Assembly (NCBI GenBank): GCA_001599355.1
Contig: BCGQ01000001.1
Span: 2,421,135-2,485,134 of the forward strand
DNA: 64,000 bases
Source of the DNA: Nakazawaea peltata
Lineage: Eukaryota > Ascomycota > Pichiomycetes > Alaninales > Pachysolenaceae
Direction of reading: 5' to 3'
Each line of letters begins with the position of its first letter. Within the stretch, counting starts at the first letter, position 1. Below, one piece after another: positions 1 through 8,796 of this stretch. A program made the translations under genes and the position numbers. The notes below the pieces were generated by a model. It had not been told where the DNA came from, did no database searches, and worked only from the letters and a program-made list of their open reading frames with translations.

Positions 1-1
1 G

Positions 2-2197
2 ATGGGATTGGGTAAGACTGTCCAGAGTATCAGTGTCTTGGCCTACTTGCTGGAGACTCATAACATTTGGGGTCCATTCCTTGTGGTAACTCCCGCTTCT
101 ACTTTGCATAACTGGCAACAAGAGATCTCCAAGTTTGTTCCTGACTTCAAAGTTCTTCCATATTGGGGTTCTGCCAAAGATCGTAAGATTTTGAGAAAAT
201 TCTGGGATAGAAAGAAAGTGGTTTATGATAAAGACTCTCCATTCCATGTAGTGGTCACTTCTTATCAATTAGTTGTCAGTGATCTGCAATATTTCCAAAG
301 AATGAAATGGCAATATATGATTTTAGATGAGGCTCAAGCTATTAAATCATCTCAGTCTTCACGTTGGAAGGTTTTATTGAGTTTCCAATGTCGTAACAGA
401 TTATTATTGACCGGTACTCCTATTCAAAATTCTATGCAAGAATTATGGGCTCTTTTACATTTCATCATGCCTTCGTTATTCGATTCTCACGACGAGTTCA
501 GTGAATGGTTCTCTAAAGATATCGAATCTCATGCCCAATCTAATACTCAATTGAATGAACAACAATTGAAAAGATTACATATGATCTTAAAACCTTTCAT
601 GTTACGTCGTATCAAGAAGAATGTTCAAAGTGAATTGGGTGATAAGATTGAAATCGATTTGTATTGTGATTTGACCAACAGACAGAAGAAGTTATATCAA
701 ATGGTTAAATCTCAAATCTCATTAATGGATTTAATGGACAAATTGAGGGGAGAAACTAGTAAGAAAAGTGAGGATGATGAAAGTGAATCGTTGATGAATC
801 TTGTTATGCAATTCAGAAAGGTTTGTAACCATCCTGATTTGTTCGAAAGAGCTGATACTAAGTCACTGTTTGCATTCAATTCCTTTGCCGAGACCGCCTC
901 ATTCTTAAGAGAGAAGAATGATGTGGATCTTTATTATACTTCTAGGAATGAGATCAAATACAAACTTCCAAGGTTGGTATATGATGATTTGTTAGTTCCT
1001 CATCTCGATAATCATATCACTGATAACAACCACTTGGTTAACAGTAAGTTTAGTATATGGTCTCCGTCTCATATTCAGGACAATATGAAGGAGAACCAAC
1101 TGTTTTCGTGGTTGAAGTTTGTCGACCAATCTGCTAATGAGGTCCACAGAATTGCCAAACATAATTTGATTGAAAATGCCATTGAACTCAAAGATTATAA
1201 GGAATCTAGTCTATTCAGAAGATTTGCTGGTGCTCAAAAAATCTGGGATGATGAACAAACCACTCCTGCTAGTAAAATGCTTTTAATCAATGATACTGTC
1301 AGGGCTAGGTATTTATTTGAGGACCCGGATTCTCAATTGAAAGAATTATCAACAGTACAAACCACATGTTATCAAGATATGTACCTTAATATTTTAGAAC
1401 GTGCTCTGTTTGAGAATGCTCTGGCTCCTCCAATTGATATCGAATGCTCTAGTCAGAATTTCACCATCAACAAGGACAATGAGTTGAATGATACTAAATT
1501 GAGAAGTGCATTATCACCATTAAGTTTGAATACTGAGTATGACTTGATGAGTCACGATGTCCCATTAGAAGCATTCCCTAAATCCAACATGATGCCTCCA
1601 GCATTGAACGTAAAATCTGGCTATTCTACTATTCATTTACCATCTATGAAGAGATTCGTCATCGAATCTGGAAAATTGAATACCTTAGACAAATTGTTAG
1701 CAGAGTTAAAACAAAATGACCATAAAGTATTGGTATATTTCCAAATGACAAGAATGATGGATCTTCTGGAAGAATACTTGAAGTACAAACAATACAAGTA
1801 CATCAGATTGGATGGGTCTTCGAAATTGAGTGATAGAAGAGATCTTGTTCACGATTGGCAGACCAAGCCTGAATTGTTCATCTTTTTATTATCTACGAGA
1901 GCAGGTGGGTTAGGTATTAATTTGACGGCTGCTGATACGGTTATTTTCTATGATTCCGATTGGAACCCAACTATTGACTCCCAAGCTATGGATAGAGCCC
2001 ATAGATTAGGTCAAACCAGACAAGTCACTGTGTATAGATTATTGGTTAGGGGAACTATTGAGGAGAGAATGAGAGATAGAGCCAAACAGAAGGAACTGGT
2101 TCAACAAGTTGTTATGGAAGGTAAGGCTACTATTGGTGATGATACTACTAAGACAGATAAGAAGAAGGAGGTTGCAATGTTGTTGTTAGATGGTTAG
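2..2197 (+). CDS. INO80: INO80 chromatin-remodelling ATPase, 3' part
   Basis: Catalytic subunit of the INO80 nucleosome remodeller, which slides nucleosomes and handles H2A.Z in the nucleus. The window opens at the Walker A motif (MGLGKT), so the N-terminal half, with the DBINO region, lies outside. Visible are the DEAQ box, the [18 protein letters not shown] block, a long divergent insertion (about residues 250-550) typical of the INO80 subfamily, and the second RecA lobe with [38 protein letters not shown] and the arginine finger in [13 protein letters not shown]. The end, after the QQVVMEGK stretch, is short compared with S. cerevisiae. In-frame CTG codons at 50-52 and 284-286 stand where S. 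cerevisiae Ino80 has Ala; one at 1766-1768 stands where it has Met. The 5' end is cut by the window, not by a mutation. Confidence 0.97.
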   Translation: MGLGKTVQSISVLAYLLETHNIWGPFLVVTPASTLHNWQQEISKFVPDFKVLPYWGSAKDRKILRKFWDRKKVVYDKDSPFHVVVTSYQLVVSDLQYFQRMKWQYMILDEAQAIKSSQSSRWKVLLSFQCRNRLLLTGTPIQNSMQELWALLHFIMPSLFDSHDEFSEWFSKDIESHAQSNTQLNEQQLKRLHMILKPFMLRRIKKNVQSELGDKIEIDLYCDLTNRQKKLYQMVKSQISLMDLMDKLRGETSKKSEDDESESLMNLVMQFRKVCNHPDLFERADTKSLFAFNSFAETASFLREKNDVDLYYTSRNEIKYKLPRLVYDDLLVPHLDNHITDNNHLVNSKFSIWSPSHIQDNMKENQLFSWLKFVDQSANEVHRIAKHNLIENAIELKDYKESSLFRRFAGAQKIWDDEQTTPASKMLLINDTVRARYLFEDPDSQLKELSTVQTTCYQDMYLNILERALFENALAPPIDIECSSQNFTINKDNELNDTKLRSALSPLSLNTEYDLMSHDVPLEAFPKSNMMPPALNVKSGYSTIHLPSMKRFVIESGKLNTLDKLLAELKQNDHKVLVYFQMTRMMDLLEEYLKYKQYKYIRLDGSSKLSDRRDLVHDWQTKPELFIFLLSTRAGGLGINLTAADTVIFYDSDWNPTIDSQAMDRAHRLGQTRQVTVYRLLVRGTIEERMRDRAKQKELVQQVVMEGKATIGDDTTKTDKKKEVAMLLLDG

Positions 2198-2202
2198 GCA
2201 GA

Positions 2203-2230
2203 GCTGGCCATGGCCAGGCCATGGCTGGGA
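2203..2230. repeat. Tandem GGCCATGGCC palindromes after INO80
   Basis: The perfect palindrome GGCCATGGCC (2206-2215) is followed after one A by GGCCATGGCT (2217-2226), six bases after the INO80 stop. It is GC-rich in AT-rich surroundings and could fold in the transcript's 3' end. No function is known. Confidence 0.5.
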
Positions 2231-2382
2231 AGGCCTTACATAGCTTAAATGTATTCTTTTAATTTCCTTATTAAGTAATATCCTAAATGGGAAATAAAAA
2301 TTTTCCAGATTTTCCATAAAATTTTCCATACAAATTCAAGATGAGATGAGCCCATGGTTAGTTGAAGTACTACGAGCCCATA

Positions 2383-4776
2383 ATGTTTCTTGTATATAGT
2401 AGACAGTTGAACAGTTTGGGATATGGGAACTTGACCCGATCCCCGATACTTCAAGTGCGAAATATTGTCATAACCCGTAACAAAAGGGATAATAAATTAC
2501 TACAACTTCGAGAAGGGTCCAGGAAGAGGCGTCAAGAATTGAATAAAAAGTCATCATTTGGACGGGGGCGTCATCCTAAAGACACAGCTAATGTACATCC
2601 GAGGGAATCGGCTGCTTCTTTATGGCTTCGAAAGGATAAGGAACGTCAAATCCAGAGAGAAAATTCACAGTTGGGTCAAAATTTAAAGAAACTTCGAGAG
2701 TTTTCTGAACATCTCAAACTGAAGACGATCAAGGAGGAAGAGGAAAGGAAGAGGAAGAGTTTGGAGAAGGAATTAGCAGTTAATGAGGATCCTCTTAATC
2801 TCATAAATCAAGATGTGGATGTCATAGTTAATAATTTATTGGAAAGAAGTCAACCTGAGAGCACCCTTCCTCTACAAATTGGGTCAGGTGGATCATTACA
2901 AGAGACGTCTGATTTCAAGAAAACTCTGGATCTGTTATTTGAATTTGTCGATAATGAAGCTGTACAGAAGCTTCCTGTTGGATTACGTGGGAAAATCGGT
3001 GATTCCATCAGGTTCATCAGTAACAAAAGAACCCTGAATTGGGAATTAATGATTAGAGATATGTACAAGAATAATGGACTTGAAGACTTCACGAAAAAGG
3101 ACGTGTCCAAGTTATTAATCTCGATCCCAAAAGATCAACGCGCAGCTACTATTTCTTGGATCAATGAGATGATGTTAGACGCAGGGATAGAAAAAGATTT
3201 GATGATTCATAACCTTTTCATGACATCATATGCCTCTGATAAAAAGTACAACAATTTATGTGAGGGGATTTTCGAGGAATTGGTGGCCAGTGGATTAAAA
3301 CCTGATTTATACACTTTTAGTGCATTGATCAAAAGTCATGGACTTTGTGATAATCTCGAGAAGGTGAATGAGACCTTGGATTTGATGCATAAACAATATG
3401 ACCTCAAACCAAATAAACAGATTTACACTAGTGTTTTACAAACTTGCGTTAGATTGAAGAAACATGAACAAGCAGCCGAGGTTTTTGACACGATGAAATT
3501 CTTATCTACATCTACTAGTCCGGACTCCAGAACATATGAATCGATTGTGTTATCCAATATTGAGGATGACAACGTAGAGAGAGCTCTTGATTTATACGAT
3601 GAGATGTTACTGACCCAACCTAATGGAATTAGACCAACCCCTGACACCTTACTTTTGTTAGCAAGAGGATGCGCATCAAGAAAGGAACTTTTTCATAGGG
3701 GTTGGGAGTTCATTTTTGAGTACTGTGATCAAAAATATGAAACTAATAATAAATTATTGGAGACGATGATGCATTTGCTGGCTAAAGATGGAGATGTTTC
3801 TTTTGCAAGAGCTTTGTTCAATTCTTTGATGGAATCTGGTTACAAAGAAAATTCTGCAGAATTGACCCGTATAAGTCCTGTAGCTATCAGCCTTTTGATG
3901 TTATCTTATGCCAAATTTGATATTAGTCACACGACTGTTTCTAGTTTGAATGATAGAGTTAAATTATTGAAGGCAAGAACAATTGACTTGACTAATTTCA
4001 ATTTTGCTCCTCCAAGATCTCCACCTTTCTTACCAATTGATCATATAGTATCTGATAAATCTCTTATTGCGGAGTCGAATGCTATTTGGGCATATTTAGT
4101 ACTTAATTTCCGTGATTTTATCGATGAAAAAATCGTCGGAAGTTATCTTTACTCGGCTGCTACAAGAGGTGATAATATTGCTGAATTCATGAGAAGATTC
4201 GAGAATGTCACATTCTTCGACCGGTCGACTCTTTCTGATGATGCGTTTATCAAGTCAAAAGAACCTCAAATTATACAAGAAGTAGAAGAGATCCCTGAAG
4301 ATCATGAGGATCCATTAAAATCAATGTTAAAAACAATTAAACCGGATGCTCCTCTGGTTCAATTATCCTTTGCATCTCAATTTAAAATGCCCCGGACTCA
4401 TGAATTATATAATATCTCGATCGTTGCTGCTAAGAAGTTCAGAAACTTGGATTTCGCTACTAAGATTTGGTCAGAGAGAGGATTATTCCGTAAATCTAAA
4501 GAATTCAGAGAATTACCTGGTGGTGAAAAATTGGCTAAAGACTTTGAGTTTGCTCAATATATGCTTTCCTTTTTCACCGAGATGAAGTTGCTCGAAGATC
4601 TGACTATGATTATTCTTTCGACTCAGAACCAGTTTAATTGGGAATGGCCTCATGTTAAACCGACTTATGCTTTGGCAGAATTTTACGGTAATGACGATAT
4701 CAAGAGATATTTAAGTAAAGCCGTCAATAACAAAAGTTATGCCTTGAGACCTCAATATAACTTTGTTCATAAATGA
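2383..4776 (+). CDS. Mitochondrial PPR protein, CCM1-like
   Basis: Pentatricopeptide-repeat protein of 797 residues, probably imported into mitochondria and acting on mitochondrial RNA. The ATG at 2383 is preferred; the frame opens slightly earlier only through a TTG. The N-terminus (MFLVYSRQLNSLGYGN) is basic and free of acidic residues, as in a presequence. A charged helical stretch with KKLREFSEHLKLK and a run of E/K residues follows (about 90-135). PPR-like helix pairs occupy about residues 285-500, for example PDLYTFSALIKSHG, PNKQIYTSVLQTCVRLKK and ERALDLYDEM. Size, charged N-terminal helix and mid-protein PPR block resemble yeast Ccm1, needed for 15S rRNA stability and intron removal, but other yeast PPR proteins cannot be excluded by eye. 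It is convergent with the next gene, 28 bases apart. Confidence 0.75.
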   Translation: MFLVYSRQLNSLGYGNLTRSPILQVRNIVITRNKRDNKLLQLREGSRKRRQELNKKSSFGRGRHPKDTANVHPRESAASLWLRKDKERQIQRENSQLGQNLKKLREFSEHLKLKTIKEEEERKRKSLEKELAVNEDPLNLINQDVDVIVNNLLERSQPESTLPLQIGSGGSLQETSDFKKTLDLLFEFVDNEAVQKLPVGLRGKIGDSIRFISNKRTLNWELMIRDMYKNNGLEDFTKKDVSKLLISIPKDQRAATISWINEMMLDAGIEKDLMIHNLFMTSYASDKKYNNLCEGIFEELVASGLKPDLYTFSALIKSHGLCDNLEKVNETLDLMHKQYDLKPNKQIYTSVLQTCVRLKKHEQAAEVFDTMKFLSTSTSPDSRTYESIVLSNIEDDNVERALDLYDEMLLTQPNGIRPTPDTLLLLARGCASRKELFHRGWEFIFEYCDQKYETNNKLLETMMHLLAKDGDVSFARALFNSLMESGYKENSAELTRISPVAISLLMLSYAKFDISHTTVSSLNDRVKLLKARTIDLTNFNFAPPRSPPFLPIDHIVSDKSLIAESNAIWAYLVLNFRDFIDEKIVGSYLYSAATRGDNIAEFMRRFENVTFFDRSTLSDDAFIKSKEPQIIQEVEEIPEDHEDPLKSMLKTIKPDAPLVQLSFASQFKMPRTHELYNISIVAAKKFRNLDFATKIWSERGLFRKSKEFRELPGGEKLAKDFEFAQYMLSFFTEMKLLEDLTMIILSTQNQFNWEWPHVKPTYALAEFYGNDDIKRYLSKAVNNKSYALRPQYNFVHK

Positions 4777-4804
4777 AAACCTGTATATATATTATAATGA
4801 ATCT

Positions 4805-5432
4805 TCATGTTATAATGAACGTATTGGTACTGGAAGAAGTATCCTCAGCTTCATCGTAGTTTCCCTCATTGGTATCAAGATTCTCATCGTTGGCTGAAAA
4901 GTTGTCAGCTAGAACAGCTGGAGTGTAATAGGTAGAATCATGATCCGATAATGGATAGGGGGAGAATTCGGTCTGAGAATAATAGTATCCATTTCCCAAT
5001 ATTGAAGGATACATTGAACTATAGTCGTAATTATAATAAATGGGAGGATGTTCAGGAGAGTATCCCTGATATTCGTTTGTGAAAGACAGTGGAGATGATG
5101 GGAGGAAAGCTATTGCATTCTTAGCTGAATCTTTGTCAAATAAAGGTTTTTCTAATGGTTTGGGATTATCAGTGGATTCTGTGACTGAGCTTTCCTCGTC
5201 AATTATTTCTTTCTGTTCTAATGGCGCTTCAGTCACTTGTTCACGCCGAGATCGAAGTATCATATTCTTGCCACCTTCTGCCTTTCCCATTATGTAATTC
5301 TTTGTTCTAATGAGATTTACGTTAGAGTCTAAAGTTAAATGATATATACAAAGGTGATTCTTACTTTGATCTCAAACCTCTTTTAGATCGCCATTTTAAT
5401 TCGTCTTGTTGAAGAGACCTGAAGATTTCCAT
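4805..5432 (-). CDS. Unknown Tyr/Ser-rich protein, probably spliced
   Basis: Not recognised. An uninterrupted frame runs from ATG 5290 to 4805 (161 residues). A longer spliced model fits: exon 1 at 5432-5365 encodes MEIFRSLQQDELKWRSKRGL and two more residues, the intron is 5364-5307 (58 bases, GTAAGA donor, CTAAC branch core at 5321-5327 on the minus strand, CATTAG acceptor), and exon 2 runs 5306-4805 in the same frame, giving 189 residues. The donor and branch site are weaker than in the other introns here, so the exon is provisional. The protein is basic near the N-terminus (MILRSRRE), then low-complexity: PPIYYNYDYSSMYPS, several further Tyr-rich stretches and an acidic Ser/Thr tail. It looks largely disordered. 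It shares the 5433-6423 region with the divergent glycine-rich gene. Confidence 0.55.
5307..5364 (-). other. Candidate intron, 58 bases
   Basis: On the minus strand: GTAAGA donor at 5364, CTCTAAC at 5327-5321 and CATTAG acceptor ending at 5307. Branch-to-acceptor spacing (about 14 bases) is normal. Removal joins two open frames without a stop. Confidence 0.45.
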
Positions 5433-6423
5433 TTTAAGATAATTGACACTTTCATTTTCCATTATTACCCAATGGCGCATATTTAGAAGCTCAGTTTCAT
5501 TGTATCTAACCTTGATTGTCAGCATTTTAATTACCCTTCATCCACTCTAATTTGTTTGGTAGAGTATAAAAAAGGGGGTTACAAATAGATCGAGCAAAAA
5601 ATAGGATTTTGGGTCGTGCAAAAAAGTACAATATTAGTGAAAACCGACTATTGTTCGGCCCGAGTGGGGAAGAAGAATAACAAATCAGGGGCACATCAGC
5701 CCAATTACAGAAATTGACACGTATTAATTGGGTGGTATCCTAATCTTCTGGAAGTTTCTGAATGTATGGAAGTATTCAGTAATGGAATTGGGCTACAGGC
5801 ACATTGGATCTCATTTCTGTAGTAATGTTGTCGGCATCATTGAAGTCAATTACCCTGTATGATGAAAGCCGGGATTTCAGTTTTTGGAAACCGGAGTAGG
5901 AATAATTTTTACTTAGCCGCAAATTTCATCTGCGTTTAGGAACTTTTTTGACCCAATGTGGCTAATGAAGTCGATCAGATTTAAAATTACATTGCTATTA
6001 TTGTGAATAAAAAGTTGATAAATTTAGAAACATTGATACTTACACAATCCAATGGATGATTCCAGAAAGTCTTGCATATTCTCAACAGCTTCAACTCTTC
6101 AACTCTTCTCAAGCGTCACTCTTTCCTACCTAGAAAAAGGCTGTATCCGTCACCAATTTGAATGCGCAGTCGTCTTTTCCACGAGCCCACACGCGCCACA
6201 AAATCAGTAAAAAGAAATGTTTGTATTGTTCTGCGTCGTAACGAGAACAAATTGGAATGCCGGATTTGATGAAACCATTAACATATCCCTCTTTAATGCA
6301 GTGCCCCTTGTTGAGTATGGGAACGAAATTTCTTTTTCTTTGGTGTGCTATATAAATCAATTGATCTCTCGTTGAAATTGTCGAGATTCAATAATTCAAT
6401 TATCAATTCAGTTCTAACTAAAT
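5433..6423. promoter_or_regulatory. Divergent intergenic promoter region
   Basis: No convincing ORF. The right half is the promoter of the glycine-rich gene: a stress-response-type CCCCT (6304-6308) and TATATAAAT (6349-6357), about 70 bases before its ATG. An additional AGTATAAAAAAGGGGG lies near 5564-5579 and GGGTCGTGCA near 5611, both without an assigned gene. Confidence 0.5.
6349..6357 (+). promoter_or_regulatory. TATA box of glycine-rich gene
   Basis: TATATAAAT, about 67 bases before the ATG at 6424; preceded at 6304-6308 by CCCCT, the Msn2/4-type stress element. Confidence 0.6.
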
Positions 6424-7059
6424 ATGTCTGCTAACGATTTCTACAGCTCTGGTGAGCAAGGTGAATACCAAGCCCAACAAAATAACCAACAGCAACAACA
6501 ACAAGGCCAAGAAGGTGAGAGAGGTTTGTTGTCCACTGTTATTGGTGGTGCTGCCGGTGCTTACGGTGGATCTAAGATCTCTGGTCAACACTCTACCATG
6601 GGTGGAATTGCCGGTGCTGTTGCCGGTGCCTTTGCTGCTAACAAGATTGAAGACAGTTACGAGAACCCTAACGGTATGTTGAACAACATGACCCACCACA
6701 ACCAAGGTGGCCGTCCACAAGGACCTCCAGGTCAACAAAGAGGTGGTGAGTTTGGTGGAGAAGGCCGTCACGGTGGTCACCACGGTGGTCACCACGGTGG
6801 TCCAGGTGGCTTCGGTGGTCAACAAGGTGGTTTCGGTGGCCAACAAGGTGGCTTCGGTGGTCCACAAGGTGGATTCGGCGGTCAACAAGGTGGCTTCGGT
6901 GGTCAACAAGGTGGCTTCGGTGGTCCAGGCGGTCCAGGCGGTCCAGGTGGATTCGGTGGNCNAGGTGGTCCAGGTGGNTTCGGTGGTCAACAAGGTGGCT
7001 TCGGTGGTCCAGGTGGTCAACAAGGTGGCTTCGGTGGTCAACAAGGTGGAAGATGGTAA
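6424..7059 (+). CDS. Glycine-zipper protein with GFGGQQ repeats
   Basis: A 211-residue protein of unknown exact role. Order of parts: a Q/N-rich N-terminus (residues 15-35), a glycine-zipper segment (about 38-78: [17 protein letters not shown], then a second small-residue stretch [20 protein letters not shown]) that could form a paired membrane hairpin, and a tail (about 95-210) of HGGHHGG followed by many GFGGQQG and GFGGPGG repeats. Codon choice is strongly biased (GGT, TTC, CAA), as in abundant yeast proteins. A clear TATA and CCCCT element lie upstream, so stress-responsive expression is likely but inferred. Three unresolved bases (6960, 6962, 6978) fall inside the repeats, so copy number and length are uncertain. 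Confidence 0.8.
   Translation: MSANDFYSSGEQGEYQAQQNNQQQQQQGQEGERGLLSTVIGGAAGAYGGSKISGQHSTMGGIAGAVAGAFAANKIEDSYENPNGMLNNMTHHNQGGRPQGPPGQQRGGEFGGEGRHGGHHGGHHGGPGGFGGQQGGFGGQQGGFGGPQGGFGGQQGGFGGQQGGFGGPGGPGGPGGFGXXGGPGXFGGQQGGFGGPGGQQGGFGGQQGGRW
6770..7056 (+). repeat. Coding minisatellite GFGGQQ/GFGGPGG
   Basis: In-frame repeats of about 18-21 bases around GGTGGCTTCGGTGGTCAACA, nearly identical between copies. The three N bases sit here, which suggests a collapsed or heterozygous repeat in the assembly. Confidence 0.85.
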
Positions 7060-7180
7060 TCACGTCTTGTTGAACAAGATACTTTATAATCTATAAGCAA
7101 ATTTGATTTCTACATGAACTGTTCTTTTCATTAATCATATCAATTGTAGTATACCTAAAGGATATTTTCTATATACATTT

Positions 7181-8383
7181 TCATTTTGAATCTCTGTCGG
7201 AGAATCTGAAAGCTTCCAGATCAACTTCAAGAGATTTATCAATGCTAGTAAGATACTTCTTAAAGACAGCAAACGTAGCAGCAGTCTTGGTAAAGCCAAA
7301 TGATGGTAAAGACCTAAGAAGTAACTTGTGATAAGTGGAGGCCAAATCGTTAATTGTAGCCCCAAAAAGTTCGACTCTATTTTCCTTGTTTGATATAAGA
7401 TTTAATAAAGCATTGAGCTCAGATGTGTTATCCACAAACTTCAAAAGAGACCTAATCAATGGCTCATTAAGATGAGTCTTATATACTTCGGTGAAACCTT
7501 CTGTTAAAACATTGAACGAAGCAACACCATTATGATCCGAGTTCAAACTTTCAGCAAGTCTAACCACATAACTCTCAAAGTTGGAGGGTATATATCCGGA
7601 TTGCAATAATGTGTCGATATAAAATTTGGCTCTGGAAAATTTATCGTAGTGAACAAATAATGATACAACGCAATCTACATCTTGAACGTCGTCGAAAGCT
7701 TCCCAAAATGAAGGAACATCTAATACCTCCAAAGACAGTTCATTTGGAGACATTTGTAAGAGTTGTCTTGCAATATATCTGTATGTGCTGGTTAAATTTC
7801 TGTCAATAGCATATTGTGAGAGTCCCTGGTATAATACATGTTGATCTTTCGTTAACTGACTAAGTAAAAATCTCAAAATAATCTTTGTAGAATCATCTTG
7901 CAGAGCATCTAAAACGTTGTATATCTCACAAATATCTTCATTCTCCAACAACTTGAGAAGATCAGAGCCAAACTGAGATTGTTCCAGGTTCTCTGTCAAT
8001 CCCTGTATTTTACTTTCCAGATATTGGGGTACCGCTGTTAACTTTCTCACACTATTCTTTCTGGCATAAGTCTTCATCATCCATTTCAGGGCAGCGGAAG
8101 GATGAGAAAACCGGAGATGATCATACTTCAAATTATCACCCTTGACATCTCTATCCAAACGGAAAACCTTAAATTTACTCCTTTGGTTGAGTATGACTTG
8201 TAATTTCAGCAGCTGGCTATAATTCATCAACGGCAGCATTGTCATCGTAGAAGGAGTAGTGATCTGGAGATGATCCAGGTCACTCAGTTTCAGCGGAATG
8301 AACTTTTGCAAGTTCTGGATATCCTTCTCGAGCAATCTCCTATGAAAATCGGGAGTCAAAATGTATTTTGCCTTAGACGCCAT
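7181..8383 (-). CDS. Unknown helical protein, possible mitochondrial factor
   Basis: Not recognised. The first ATG (8383) gives MASKAKYILTPDFHRRLLEK and 400 residues; ten further codons upstream depend on a TTG. The protein is almost all predicted helix with Leu at regular spacing, including SAALKWMMKTYARKN and paired helices around residues 180-360 (for example STYRYIARQLLQMSP and KFSRAKFYIDTLLQSG), reminiscent of the degenerate PPR-like repeats of yeast mitochondrial translation factors. There is no transmembrane segment, zinc motif or nucleotide-binding motif. It faces the glycine-rich gene tail to tail. A role in mitochondrial RNA handling is a guess from shape only. Confidence 0.7.
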   Translation of the reverse strand: MASKAKYILTPDFHRRLLEKDIQNLQKFIPLKLSDLDHLQITTPSTMTMLPLMNYSQLLKLQVILNQRSKFKVFRLDRDVKGDNLKYDHLRFSHPSAALKWMMKTYARKNSVRKLTAVPQYLESKIQGLTENLEQSQFGSDLLKLLENEDICEIYNVLDALQDDSTKIILRFLLSQLTKDQHVLYQGLSQYAIDRNLTSTYRYIARQLLQMSPNELSLEVLDVPSFWEAFDDVQDVDCVVSLFVHYDKFSRAKFYIDTLLQSGYIPSNFESYVVRLAESLNSDHNGVASFNVLTEGFTEVYKTHLNEPLIRSLLKFVDNTSELNALLNLISNKENRVELFGATINDLASTYHKLLLRSLPSFGFTKTAATFAVFKKYLTSIDKSLEVDLEAFRFSDRDSK

Positions 8384-8796
8384 TGGTTCTTGTGTTGAGT
8401 GTCTCCTTTTCAACGTCTCCTCGATCGAAATTTTTCACTAGTTTTTTTTTTCATTTTTTCCTTAAGGAGGTGAAAATTTGAGATCAATTAGGAAAAAAAG
8501 GATAAAGGGGGTAAAGGGGGGTTTAAAGGGGTGGAATTGGTGGGGAGGTGGAAAGTGAAGGAGGACACCATTAGGGATACTGAAGTGTAGAGAAGGTAGA
8601 GTAAGCTGGAAGTGATGTGATAAGACTTCTGGATAGCCTATTGTACCGTACTGTACCATAATCGGTCCATCTCCTCTACCCCCTACCCCTTTACCCCTTT
8701 ACCCTACCCCCTAATCCTCACCATTAATCTTTTCTTCCTTTCCCACCCCTCACTTCAATTACAATCTACATCTCCTAAAAAAATCTTTTATTCCTA
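8384..8796. other. Intergenic, G/C-skewed tracts
   Basis: Between two minus-strand genes. It holds runs of GGGGGTAAAGGGGGG (near 8510-8530) and CCCCTACCCC (near 8690-8715). A 65-codon frame here is Pro/Phe low complexity and is not credible as a gene. Confidence 0.5.

Noticed and set aside
8462-8659. 65-codon minus-strand frame
   Set aside because: Pro/Phe/His low complexity that follows from the local G-tracts; no ATG-proximal promoter and no domain.
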